Positions 40,264 to 51,367 of a stretch of 64,000 nt of DNA are shown piece after piece; positions within the stretch are counted from its first letter, which is position 1; the number at the start of each line of letters is the position of its first letter. The DNA comes from Chromobotia macracanthus (lineage: Eukaryota > Chordata > Actinopteri > Cypriniformes > Botiidae). The position numbers and the translations under genes are program-made. The stretch is taken from positions 3,110,001 to 3,174,000 of the forward strand of contig JAZGTH010000071.1 in NCBI GenBank assembly GCA_036877525.1. The letters are read 5' to 3'. A model generated the notes under the pieces. The model was not told the DNA's origin. It ran no database searches and was given only the letters and a program-made list of their open reading frames with translations.

Positions 40264-41528
40264 TTTCGTCCAATTCGGTAAATTGTTACAATGTATCCGC
40301 GAGTTCGAGCCTGAAGCGCGCGGCCGATCGGAGGTGCGCGCACGGGGATCAAAACAAAAAAGCGACCGGGCGTAACTTTCACGCCGCACGAAAGTTGATA
40401 CAAACCGGCGGACGAGGCGCAAACAATACGGCGGAGGGAGAACCGCGTCAAACAGCCCGGGCGATACCGAAACGGCGTTTATAAGGCGAACGCGCCGAGC
40501 GTCGCGATGGGTGTTTGATTCGTACGAATAAAGTCGGACCGGACTCGGAGAAAATCCAATTTCTTCCAGATTTTTCCCGACTGCACGATCGCACCCGCAA
40601 CCGGTCTCGCCAGTCACACCGCTATAGCGCTGGAGGTCTGAGCATGCGCAGATGTAGCGTGACGCGACGCGCGTTATAGATAGAAGTTTGATAAACGGGG
40701 AGAAGGACGGGTTTGTTGTAACACAAAATACGCTTGTTTGGGAAATGATACTGGTCCCAGACGTGTTGTATCTTATAAAGTAATTCGTTACAGTAAAACA
40801 TTAGGAAAGATCAGTTTATAAAGTATATAAACACAGACCTTGGTTACACAGTACAGTTCTGTTATAAAATCAAGAATCACATTACGAGTAAATAAATACG
40901 CGTCCCTAAAAACTACATATTTCCATTAGATATGGACCTTAAATAATGACATTTACACGTGAAATCATAATAAAAAGGAGCTGATAATTGATTTCTGGGA
41001 GTATAGAGGAAGGTTCAATTTCGTCAGTTTGCTTGATTTTTATCAGTTTTAGCATCACAGAAAGGCAACAGCTTAAATCCTGTTCAACCACTGTAGGGAT
41101 AACAAATGCTGTCGGTACAGTCTTTTAAACGTGAACAGGATTCAGGGACAGGTTATTTAATCCATTCCGTGCCCAGGGAAAGCTTGTAGTATCAAAAATA
41201 ATAATTTTGATGAATAAATTGTTTTCTTTTATCATATTTTAACTCATTTATACCAAAATAAATGAGGACCCATTTTACGGTTCATCAAAGTTGTATGAAA
41301 AGGTTATTAATAATGCTAAAGCTGACAAAGCATTAAATATAAAAGAAATAAAACTGATTATGTGTTTTTATATGTGATCTTTTATATCAAAAAGGCTTTT
41401 CTGTTTATCTTTAAACATTCAGTGATGCTTATGAATTATTTGCCCTTCACCAAAAGCTCTGTGATTGGCCAGCGGAGCGGGGCGTGAGCGTGTCGTCATA
41501 TCCGGCTACACATACTCTGTGGGGAAAG
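40264..41528. promoter_or_regulatory. Divergent rtca/dbt intergenic promoter region
   Basis: rtca leaves leftwards from 40263 and dbt rightwards from 41529. The rtca side (40264-40680) is CpG-dense and has an NRF1-like gcatgcgca near 40643. The dbt side is CpG-dense only in the last 80 bp, with an inverted CCAAT box (gtgattggcc) near 41461. The middle 700 bp is AT-rich, so two separate core promoters are more likely than one shared core. The head-to-head order also exists in human. Confidence 0.6.
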
Positions 41529-44500
41529 ATGGCGGCAGTCATCAGCGTGCGGGGCCCGTTCGCGTTCATGAGACGTTTGGTATGTTAACTTTTATTTTCG
41601 TGCAATAAACGATTGCACAAACTTTTAAAGTGTACAGTCGACATTTAGACCCCGCCCGGACACGAGTTTGCCCGTAAAAGATGTTAAAATACGGACGTAA
41701 CCTGCAGCCAGCAACGGCTCGAGTTGAATCAGTACATGCATTTTGTTTGTGGACAGATGCCAACATGTAAACAAACCGCTATTTGTTAAAAGAAAACCGT
41801 GCAAAGTGTGAACGATGACACAAATCGCGTTTGTAAATATGAAGGTGATCCCTGCAACTTTGATCTGAATCACCTGTGTATGATAAATAACTTTGGGATG
41901 CGATTATAGTTAAAAATATCTAAAAATATCATGCATTGAGATTTCGTTATCTTAACTTATATATGCAGTATGAGTAACAGTTGTGTGAATCGTATCTGGA
42001 AATGTCTGGGTCATGTTTCACACCAGTATCGAAAGGACAACGTTTGGCTAACGTTGCAACAACATTTTGACTGATTGATTTTGTCATGGTCGTGATGTTT
42101 CAGGTCTCTGTACGCCAGCACAAACACTGCTGCTCGAGGGTCCAGGCAGCTTGCCTCGTATACCGACCCCACTCCTGTTCACTTACAGCTGGGCAACACC
42201 ATCGGTTCTTTCGCACAAGCTATGGTAAGCTTTAACACTCCTAGGTTTTAAGTTCTGAGCCTGTAAAATGCATTTGATCGCTTTAACCCTTTCCTGAACC
42301 CACACAGCTGCGGCAAAACCAATTTTGCCATTTAAGCTGTCAGATATTGGGGAGGGCATCATGGAAGTGACAGTTAAAGAATGGTAAGTTTGTTCTTTCT
42401 AAGACACTTACGCATGTTTACCAACACGGGGCGCCAGTATGTATTTTTCATATTTGTGTGTATCAGGTACGTGAAAGAGGGGGACAAAGTGTCTCAGTTC
42501 GACAGTATCTGTGAAGTTCAAAGCGACAAAGCGTCGGTCACCATCACCAGTCGCTATGATGGGATCATTCGTAAACTCTACTACGACATCGATTCCATCG
42601 CCTATGTAGGAAAACCTCTTGTTGACATAGAAACAGATAACGGCCAGGGTAAGTGCTTCAGTCTGAACGTCTGAAAGACTCTTAGTTGACTGGTTTGTGT
42701 TGTATGAAGTTTCATGTTGTGCATGTATGTTGTACAGTGGAGGGACCTCAGGAAGACGTGGTGGAGACTCCAGCCGTGTCTCAAGAGGAGCACACGCACC
42801 AAGAGATTAAAGGTCACAAGACACAAGCCACTCCAGCCGTGAGACGTTTAGCCATGGAGAACAATGTAATTCATTCTCTCTCTCTCTCCCCCTCCCTCCC
42901 TTCCTCCCTCCCTCCCTCCATATATATATATAGCGAGTGTGCATGTGTATATATATATATATATGTATATGTATGTATACATGATTATTATCAACTAACA
43001 ATCATGATCCAAACAAATCCTACAGAATAAAACAAGGTCCCACCCCACATTATGTACTGAATATTCAGTGTCACACAGAAATGTCATAATGTAGCATCCA
43101 GATTCATACCATTTTGCCCTAATTTTTTGACATTAAGATTAATTTAACACTTAATTGGATTCTGTGTGTCCTGTGTTAGCAGAAAGCCACAGGGGGGGTC
43201 TTTAGTTATTCTAATGTGGGGTCATAAACTCTGGCGAGGAGCTGGAAGTTGCTAGGCATCACAGTAGACACAATAAATCAGACTCGTGATAGATGCTACC
43301 GTCAGCCATAGCTTATTTCTATAGACGGTCATAGCTGCTCTTTGGAGAGCAGTAGAAGCCTAGACCTTTTCTCATAGCTCAAGTGGGAAGTGTTGTTGCC
43401 ATGGCCACAAGTAGGGGGCAAAGCAGAGAGGGGTAATAAAACAAAGGATCTATCAGGGGTAAACTAAAAAAGGATTTTTGTAGTGTAACACTAGCAACAT
43501 ATGTTTTTAATTTTTTATAAATATATATGTTAAAATGATGCCAGTTTGTCATATCAAAATACCAAAATGGTTTTAAAATGCTTTGTCTGCATCCTGTTAC
43601 TACACAGATGCCTGGATGCTTTTGAAAGCTAATGTTAACTTTAATTTATCAAACAGAAAAATGGTGAGGTCTCACTGGATTGTCTAGTACTAGCCCTAGT
43701 ATGTAACCCAATGCTAACCTGACTTACCATTTTCCTCACAGATTAAACTAAGTGAAGTTGTTGGCACTGGAAGGGACCGGCGTATTCTCAAAGAAGACAT
43801 TCTCAACTTCATAGCTCGACAGACAGGAGCCATCTTACCCCCTGCCCCCTTCCAGGAGATTCGACCGCCCTCTCCCGCACCTGCTGCACCTTCAGCACCA
43901 GCTGCTAAACTAAAGGAGAAGACTCCGTTACCCAGCATTCCCTCTCCTGTCATCCCTAAACCTGTGTTTACAGGCAAAGACCGAACGGAACCTGTGAAAG
44001 GTATACAAAAATGACACCTCCATTAGTTTTGTTCTTCATTAAGGTATAACCCAGATATTTCTTTACAGTATTTACTTAAGAACCATTGTTTTGAAACTTA
44101 ATGTTTTGAAGCTTTCTTTGCATCTGACCTGAAAACAGGTTTTCAGAAAGCGATGGTGAGGACCATGTCGGCCGCTCTGAAGATCCCTCACTTTGGTTAC
44201 TGTGATGAAGTTGATCTGACCCAGCTGGTCCGGTTGCGCTCTGAGCTGAAGGGACTGGCTGAGTCTCGAGGAGTGAAGCTCAGCTATATGCCCTTCTTCA
44301 TCAAGGTGCAAGTTCTTTCTCTGTCAGATGGACCAGTCATCTCCCAGATGGTTGTGCAGAAAAAATCCATCTGCGTTTTATTTTTAAACAGGCAGCGTCG
44401 CTTGGTCTTCTTCACTTTCCTATTCTCAACGCGTCGCTGGATGAAAACTGCACAAATATCACCTACAAAGTAAGTTTAAGAGAGACGTATTTCAATTCAT

Positions 44501-45399
44501 GTCGATTGGTTTGATTTTGATTGAATTGAGTTAGATCATTTCTCATTGGTCCGTTCTCTTCCTCCATCAGGCTGCTCATAACATCGGGCTGGCGATGGAC
44601 ACCGCTCAAGGTCTTGTGGTTCCAAACGTGAAAAACGTGCAGGTGCTCAGCGTCTTCGAAATCGCTGTGGAGCTCACCCGTCTGCAGACATTGGGGTCAT
44701 CAGGGCAGCTGGGGACCTCCGACCTCACCGGTGGAACGTTCACCCTTTCTAATATAGGATCGGTGAGTGGAGAGCTACAGGAAGAGCATAGAATTTTCCT
44801 GTAATTTCGTAGTAATTATATAGATATGAATGCGCAGAAATCTGCGTAAAGAGACCTGAATTTAACATTAAATTTGCATTGTTTGTTTTTCACACTTTAA
44901 AACAGATTGGAGGAACCTACACAAAGCCTGTTATATTGCCTCCTGAAGTTGCTATTGGAGCTCTTGGGAAAATGCAGGTTTGTAAAACTTAGAAACATCA
45001 GGATTAGTGTATCACCAATCATAGAAGTAGTGTGTGTTTTAATAGTGGCTTATTGGATTGCTGCATACTTCACCAGTATAAAGTATGTACTTACATACTT
45101 TAACATATTACATACTTTGTATTAATACATGATTTGAGATTTGGCATTTAACACAGTTGTTTTGGAACTCACCTTGTCCATTCACGCAAGGTTTGTCTGA
45201 AGTTCTACATAACCTCCTGGATTCTCCACAGGTTTTGCCCCGGTTCAACTCAAAGGACGAGGTTGTGAAAGCGCACATCATGAATGTCAGCTGGTCAGCC
45301 GACCACAGAATCATTGATGGAGCCACCATGTGTCGCTTCTCCAACCTGTGGAGATCTTACCTGGAGAACCCAGCCTCCATGGTCCTGGATCTAAAATAA
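41529..45399 (+). CDS. dbt: Dihydrolipoamide branched-chain transacylase, BCKDH E2 (11 exons)
   Basis: Exons: 41529-41579, 42104-42224, 42308-42383, 42467-42648, 42738-42865, 43742-44000, 44139-44305, 44392-44469, 44571-44762, 44906-44977, 45232-45399. The total is 1494 nt, 497 aa (human precursor 482). It is the mitochondrial matrix core of the branched-chain keto acid dehydrogenase complex and transfers acyl groups from lipoyl-lysine to CoA. After an Arg/Cys/His-rich presequence (about 60 residues) comes the lipoyl domain with EVQSDKASV (Lys about 104), a linker, the peripheral-subunit-binding domain (ATPAVRRLAMENN...LSEVVGTGRDRRILKEDIL), a Pro/Ala-rich linker, and the catalytic domain with FTLSNIGSIGGTYTKPVI and SWSADHRIIDGATM (His about 467, Asp about 471). 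The 3' UTR probably extends at least to an ATTAAA near 46076. Nothing is missing or frameshifted. Confidence 0.97.
42866..43741. other. dbt intron 5
   Basis: It starts with CT/CTCC-rich and TA-rich simple sequence (42876-42970). A pair of inverted words (caccccacatta near 43032 and taatgtgggg near 43212) hints at an old DNA element about 190 bp long. No exon is supported. Confidence 0.45.
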
Positions 45400-46130
45400 A
45401 GACCACGCTTTCTCCAAACACACCGAGCCATGGAAACTCAATTTCTGTCGTACCAGATGTCTTCATTTTATGACAAAAGATATTTTCCTAAACGGAGAAC
45501 AGGGCTCATGTTATTTGGACCTCTCCTTCTATCACAATACGAACTATTGCACATTTAAAGAGAAATTGTGTATTTACAACCACTTGATGCTAATAGCTAA
45601 CTGGTGATTTGTTGTATGTGTTTTCATGTACTGTTACGGTTTAAGGATCTCTCCTCTTGTTGCCTTACTAAAAGATATTATCGTAATGTATTGTGAATTG
45701 TTGAATGTTAGGAAATATGACTTTATAGAGATAGTTCACCCAAAATGAAAATTCTTCCATCATTTATTCATCCTTATAGAATTCCAAGCCTGTATGACTT
45801 TCTTGCTTCTGAGAAACATGAAAGAAGATATTTTGAAGTACATTGGTAGCCAAACAACAGGAGCAGCCATTGACTTCCATTGTATCTACACAAAACCACT
45901 GAGACATTTCTCAAAGTATCTTCTTTTGTGTCCCACAGAAGACAATAAAGTCATACATGTTTGGAATGTCATGACGTGAGTAACTGATGGAACAAATTTT
46001 CATTTTGGGCTGAAATGTCCTTTTATTGTAGCAATATGAATAGAGACTCGTGCTCCTTTTTGAACACTGGTTTGTAATTAAACTTCTAGATACTGTAACA
46101 ACGAAATGTCACGTTCTTCAGTGTCATAGC
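45400..46130 (+). other. dbt: Probable dbt 3' UTR
   Basis: After the dbt stop the sequence has no gene. It contains a palindromic element at 45726-46024; an ATTAAA signal lies just after it near 46076, so the element may be part of the mature UTR. An AATAAA overlaps the stop codon but is too close to be the usual signal. Confidence 0.4.
45726..46024. mobile_element. MITE with 'atagttcacccaaaatgaaaatt' ends
   Basis: The left end agatagttcacccaaaatga and the right end ttttcattttgggctgaaat are inverted repeats. Internal words such as 'cctgtatgactttctt' (45790) face 'aataaagtcatacatgtttg' (45944), again inverted. This is one of the most common short elements I recall from cyprinid genomes. It lies in the presumed dbt 3' UTR. 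Confidence 0.75.
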
Positions 46131-46862
46131 ACAGGCGCTTTTAAAATGTCTGCTGTAACTATGAACAGCAGTAATAACTATTCGTGAATATCTCAAAAAC
46201 TCCTGCCTTGTTTTTTAAGGGTGCTGCTGTTCTTTGCAATCTGATGTTTTTAAAGGACGATGTATATGATTATACATTGCAAAATACAGATTTAAGTTGC
46301 CTGTGGGAAACTATATTGATATAGTCTTTCATCTTCTGATTCTTCACTCTCACAAATGTGTTGGTATCTGCAGCTTTTGGCATTTCTGTGGGGATGTGAG
46401 AATTTTGAATAAATTACATATTTGAGAAATTGTCCACAGACCGCTGATTAAACAAGTAAATGGCCTTCTAGGTTTACCAAAATGTGCCGTAAAGGAGTCC
46501 GTTGTACCCATGCGACTGCTTTCACCCTCAAACCTCTGTCTGGATGCTCCGAAAGTCAAAAAAATGAGTTTGATTCATGCCAGCGCTGGTTCTCATGCAT
46601 TCCTTTCTATTGTTGAAGTATCCCACAATGCAACGCACTGCATAGTTGAACTCGGGGACTAATAAGCAGCCCTGCTTTACAGCCAGATGAATCTTGTAGG
46701 ATTTATGATCCTTTAGACAAGTTAAATAGAGAAGCAGTGGGAGGTGGAGCCTGGTCACAGTTTAAGACCCCCAGTGTATCAGCTGCATTTATTCAGCACA
46801 AATTACAGGCGTTTAGGAGAAACACAGGAGCAAAAAACATGCAGGTAAGTTTCTATGAATTG

Positions 46863-46966
46863 TTTTATAATGTGTAATAGCAGAAGTATTTTATAATGTA
46901 TAATAGCAGAAGTATTTTATAATGTATAATAGCAGAAGTATTTTATAATGTATAATAGCAGAAGTA
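46863..46966 (+). repeat. 26-bp tandem repeat, 4 copies
   Basis: The unit ttttataatgtataatagca plus gaagta is repeated four times with one substitution (gtgtaa in the first copy). It lies about 400 bp upstream of the Tctex1-domain gene, just after an 'atgcag|gtaagt' splice-donor-like word at about 46838. Confidence 0.9.
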
Positions 46967-47367
46967 AATGTATTCTGAGTCTCCTGCAAAATGTCAAACA
47001 ATCCCATTTTAATGTACCTTAAAGTAAAGCCTGATTATTTTCATGTTATTAATGATTTGATGTAAACCTGCTGTAAAGTTTATTAAACTTATGTTAGCTA
47101 ACCCTAATCAGACACCCTCCAGTCTCTGCGTTTTTATTTTAATAATAAAACCAACCCAATGGCGTACAGTTCAAAGTAATTTTTAAACTCGTTTTAAATA
47201 TGTAAAGTTTATTCAAAACATTTTAAAAAGGCGATGCATTTACTTCGTACGGACTGGAAAAACTTGTAAGAAAATAAAAATGTTCTTATTCATTAAACAA
47301 GCGAGAAGAGAGACGGTGGAGAGGAACCCAAGACGCATGCGTACGGAGAAACACCAACACACGTAAA

Positions 47368-47790
47368 ATGCGTAAGGAAGATACGCAAAACACGACCGGT
47401 TCGCGAAAATTAGTACGGGAGACATCGGACAAGGACGAGCAGCTGATCCGTTATCAGACCATCCCGGACAGACGCTTCCCGACCCGGCGGGCTTATGAAC
47501 TGATCAAACGAGTCGTCGACGGACGCCTGGAGACGGTGGAGTACGGCCGCGCATGCGCAGTCATCTCAAAGGAGCTGTCCGATTGCGTGAAAAAGTGCGT
47601 GAAGACGTGCGTGCTGAGCGATCGCTACAAACTCATCTGTTATGTGATCATCGGACAGATGAAAAACACCGTGATAAACTGTGCCAGCAGAGCCGTGTGG
47701 AGTCCCACAGAGGACACATTCACGGATTATATCTATAAAAACAAATCTTTATTCGCCGTGTGCATCCTGTACGCCGTTTATAAAGAGTAG
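47368..47790 (+). CDS. Tctex1-domain dynein light chain-like protein, intronless
   Basis: A single open frame of 140 aa. A basic 25-residue N-terminus leads into a complete Tctex1 domain (about residues 35-140): helices with RRAYELIKRVVDGRLE, then the strands YKLICYVIIGQ, ASRAVWSPTEDTFTDYIYKN and the typical terminal strand SLFAVCILYAVYKE. Members are light chains of dynein motors, cytoplasmic or axonemal; the DYNLT4/DYNLT5 group is the closest by eye, but I cannot assign a member. The start is fixed by an in-frame stop just upstream (the ATG at 47338 runs into TAA at 47365). AATAAA signals lie in the AT-rich stretch at about 48097-48115. Human has no gene between DBT and LRRC39, so this is an insertion in this lineage, possibly a retrocopy. 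The coding part is clearly GC-richer than its flanks and intact. Confidence 0.85.
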   Translation: MRKEDTQNTTGSRKLVRETSDKDEQLIRYQTIPDRRFPTRRAYELIKRVVDGRLETVEYGRACAVISKELSDCVKKCVKTCVLSDRYKLICYVIIGQMKNTVINCASRAVWSPTEDTFTDYIYKNKSLFAVCILYAVYKE

Positions 47791-48760
47791 AAGAGCGCAG
47801 CGCATTTCATACAGATGCAATTCAGATGTTGTCATAAAGGCCCCAAAAACACCATGTTGCATTAAATGGCAGAGAATTGCATCTAGTTCCTAACCTATTT
47901 GTTCGTTTTTTTTTAATAGTTTCTTTGCAAAATGTAAGATTATGCTAATGAAATGTGTTTAATATGCCAAAACTGAAATCCTGTTATTATTGCAGTAGTG
48001 TTAAGTGTATTGTGCTCCCCATGTTATCAGAATCTGAGATTGTTTCTGAATGTTAAATGTATTGTGAATGTAACATTTAGATTATGTACTCAAAATAAAA
48101 AATAAATAAATAAATAAGCTGGGCTCCGTGTTGCATTTTAGCTGCTTTTCCAACTGGTCTTAAAATGTGTACATGTATTTGGCCTCTAATAAAACAACAG
48201 TCGTTGTTTATGCCTTTATAATAATAGACCAAACCTTCATTGTTAACCGGATAATGTCGCTCTGTGGAAGATCTTAGGTCTGCTGTGGTGAGGTATGCAC
48301 AAATGGCCAGCCTCTCATGTGACTGCACTATTCCCAGACTTGTCTGTGGTTAAATATAGACCCTGACCAGAGCTACTCAAAGCAATGACAAACCCGGTGT
48401 GGATAATAACTTCTGAGTGAAATCTTTCAACAAACATCACGCTTCCTGGAACTGTCAGAGGAGTTGCACGTTAGTGAAGGAACATCAGAAGTTCTCTCGC
48501 CTGTGTTATGGTGGTGTGGAGGACAAGAGTGGTAAGCACCCAGCTAACGGAGAACGTTCTCTCAAAGTTATCAGAAAACGTTCTTGCAGTAACGTTAGTA
48601 GAACTTTATTAACGTTATATATCTTGCAACTTAAAATTGACATCTGGGCCCAAACTAATTCATACCTCCACGGACTTGATTTATAATATCTGTATTCAGA
48701 TGTTAACAGTTTTACTGTGCACGCATTATGTTGACTAGAGATTTGGGAGTGTTTGTCGTC
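47791..48760. other. 3' UTR of the Tctex1 gene and lrrc39 upstream region
   Basis: No further gene. Near 48538-48615 lies half of the 'cccagcta...gaacgttctc' palindromic family also found at 4263 and 33750. The frame at 48417-48686 crosses it and is not believed. Confidence 0.45.
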
Positions 48761-51044
48761 ATGACGGGGGTCACTGTCTGCTTCGGTTCCGTGAACTCCA
48801 TCAGGGCTCTTTGGGAAACCAGGATAAAGAAAACCAAAGATGATCTGAAGAATGAGAAAGAGCAGAGAGATCAGAGAGCAGTGGGTAGGTACGTGAACTG
48901 CTATTATGTACGTAACTCTCCTGACAGCAGGGATACAACAAAGCTAAATGCAAATAAGAAAACGCAACTAACGAAATCCTGCATATTTAGAATAGCCCAA
49001 TAAATAGACTTCAGTCTTTGAAAGGGTGGGATAAACGCTTCATATATTAATAAAAATATATTTTAAATGTATTTATTTAAATGTGTTCCTTCTCTTTCTG
49101 CATTTTCTTATAAATCTATAAAATGTGTAGGTTTCCCACTAATTTATGGTGGCATGGCTGTCTATCTATCTATCATGGGGGTGTGCCACATAATAGGAGA
49201 GATCTGAGGTGGCCTTAGTTTCAAAAGGTTGAGAACCACAGTTTGTGTAAGCCCTCATACTCAAAAGCCATAAACAAAACGTCTGATGTAGGCTGACAGG
49301 GGCCTGGGAGGACCGTATAACTTTGACCAAGCTAAAGGAAAAAGTTGTGACGGAGGACGGCCGTGTTATTCTTCGGATCGAAAAAGAAGAATGGAAGGTA
49401 TCGTGATTTGTACTTGTGTTTAAATACTTTCAAATGTAGTGGGTGACCAATGCAGGTTTCCAATATGTAGAGAACAGACTGGACAATGTAATACTGCCAA
49501 ATTATTAAAAAGTACCATTATTTTACACACTATTTAATCTGAAATCACATAATACATAAAATAACTTACAGTATGCACTAACAAAACTTTTTGTAGATTC
49601 TGGAAAAGGTTGAGCTTAAGAAAATTAGCAGATTTATAGACCTGGCGAATATACGTCTCTGCCTTTACTAGACTGTGTGTTTGAATCTCACTGCTGTTAT
49701 CTTCCTGCAGACACTTCCTGCAGCTCTGGTCCAGCTCGCCCATATTCAAGAATGGCAGTTACACCGTATTGGACTCCAGAAGATCCCACGGTTCATCTCC
49801 AGTTTTGACAGTCTCATAGTCTTGGACTTGTCTCGTAATTCAATCACCGAAATTCCCAAAGAGATCGGTCAGTAAAATAAATAATGTCTTGACCTGTACA
49901 TTATACAGCAGTAACTTATATGCTTTTATCTTGAAAAGGTAAATAAACCCGATTCGAAGAGGCGGTTGTTTTTTTAAAAAAAGGGGTTTTGGGGGGGGGG
50001 AAAAGGGGGGGTTTTGCTGGAGAAACTAGAACTGGCAATGAATCGAGATCTAGATGACCTGCCTGCCCAGGTATCAAGATTTTTTCCCTTTTTAACCCCC
50101 TTAAAAAAATGCTGTATTTGTTAAAAAGCGTTATTTTTTTATAGCAATTTAAAGAGTCACTTATGTCGCCAGAGGAAATCATGGAAGCAACATTGGAGAC
50201 TTGCCAGATGATAATCTGGAGAAACTAGAACTGGCAATGAATCGAGATCTAGATGACCTGCCCATCTAGCATGACCTGACTGTCTAGCAAAATAGACTAC
50301 AGATATTCCTATTGGATTTTTAATTTTAACATATATTTTTTAAATTATAACTGATATTACGTAGCATAAGGCTGCAATCCACAACATTTTTACTTAGAAA
50401 TGAATAAAAATCAGTTATTAAGCAAGTACATGACAGATCAGTGTTCACTCCACAACACAATCTCCTCACCTTACCCTGATTCCCAACGGTAAATTTATAA
50501 TAATGATTTATAATCTGAGCTGTCAGGTCTGATTTCTCAGGAAATTTCAGTTTGGCTTCATTTGACTTCAACATACGTAAAGAAAAGTACACAAAGTAAC
50601 CTGCAATTTTATGTTTAAAAAAGAGATGGCGACAGAAAGGCAAAAGTTACGGATTGCAGCTTTAAAATGCTTTTGTGGTTTGTGAATGCGGCAGGTTTGT
50701 GAATTTCCGAGACAACCCTTTGACGTACGACGTGACGCTTCCCGATTTGGAAGAGGAGGTAGATGAGGAGGAGAACGACAGGGAGATGTTCGGCCGCGAG
50801 TTCATGCACTACTACATCCAAGAGTCTCGGAAAAGAGGTTATGCTGTACTCAATATGTACTGTGTGCAAACGTGTAGTAGAAGTTTATTATAAAACATTG
50901 TATAAATAAAACAGCATTGGAACAAAAGCCTTCAGACGTGTTAATGACTAACTCTTGCATCAAATGTTTGTTGCAGGGTCTCAAACGTTCACATCAGTTC
51001 TAAACGTGGCATTGGATGGCGTGTCAGTGGCAGCATTGTCTTGA
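48761..51044 (+). CDS. lrrc39: Leucine-rich repeat protein 39 (myomasp); middle exons missing or broken
   Basis: Supported exons: 48761-48884 (start MTGVTVCFGSVNS...RALWETRIKKTKDDLKNEKE), 49300-49397 (WEDRITLTKLKEKV...IEKEEWK), 49711-49867 (LPAALVQLAHIQEWQLHRIG...LDLSRNSITEIPKEIG), 50695-50837 (FVNFRDNPLTYDV...EFMHYYIQESRKR) and 50977-51044 (stop). LRRC39 is a striated-muscle M-band protein tied to stretch sensing. The human protein has about 120 further LRR residues between the third and fourth exons listed. Here only a fragment coding LEKLELAMNRDLDDLPAQ (50017-50070) is found, with its 5' part replaced by homopolymer runs and its first 46 bases duplicated at 50216-50262. The flanking exons are undamaged and in phase, so I read this as a local assembly fault rather than a dead gene. 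It is tail-to-tail with trmt13. Confidence 0.88.
49969..50107. repeat. Low-quality G/A/T homopolymer patch inside lrrc39
   Basis: Runs such as gttttttt, aaaaaaagggg, twelve or so G and ggggggg follow each other, then resume as ccctttttaacccccttaaaaaaa after a 54-bp normal exon piece. Neighbouring sequence has normal complexity. This looks like a broken consensus. Confidence 0.75.
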
Positions 51045-51367
51045 CTAGCATGCTAGCTACTCTCTGCTAGTTTGTCTTCTGTGTCTTCACGTGTTCTTCT
51101 GAACCATTATGGGAACGTTGTCGTACCAGCCCTGTGAAGAGTCGCTTGCGTTTCTCCTGTCGTTTAAATGTAGATCATGTTTTGTTGTTTTTTACGTTGT
51201 GTGTTGGTTTTTGTCAACTTCCTGTTTTCGGCTTCCTGTTTCCTGTTCGCCAAATGTTTGTGGATGAGTTAATAAAAAAATCCATACAAATAAAAAGAGT
51301 AAAATGTGCACAGCACTGCTGGTAAACTGTATGTGCTTTGTCTTGTTTGTGTCCTGCATGGGTTGTT

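Noticed and set aside
40186..40617. 143-aa minus-strand frame upstream of rtca
   Set aside because: Only the last part (40219-40263) is the rtca first exon; the upstream part is 5' UTR and CpG-rich promoter.
42686..43030. 114-aa plus frame near dbt exon 5
   Set aside because: Only 42738-42865 is coding (dbt exon 5); the rest runs into CT/TA simple sequence after a gtaatt donor.
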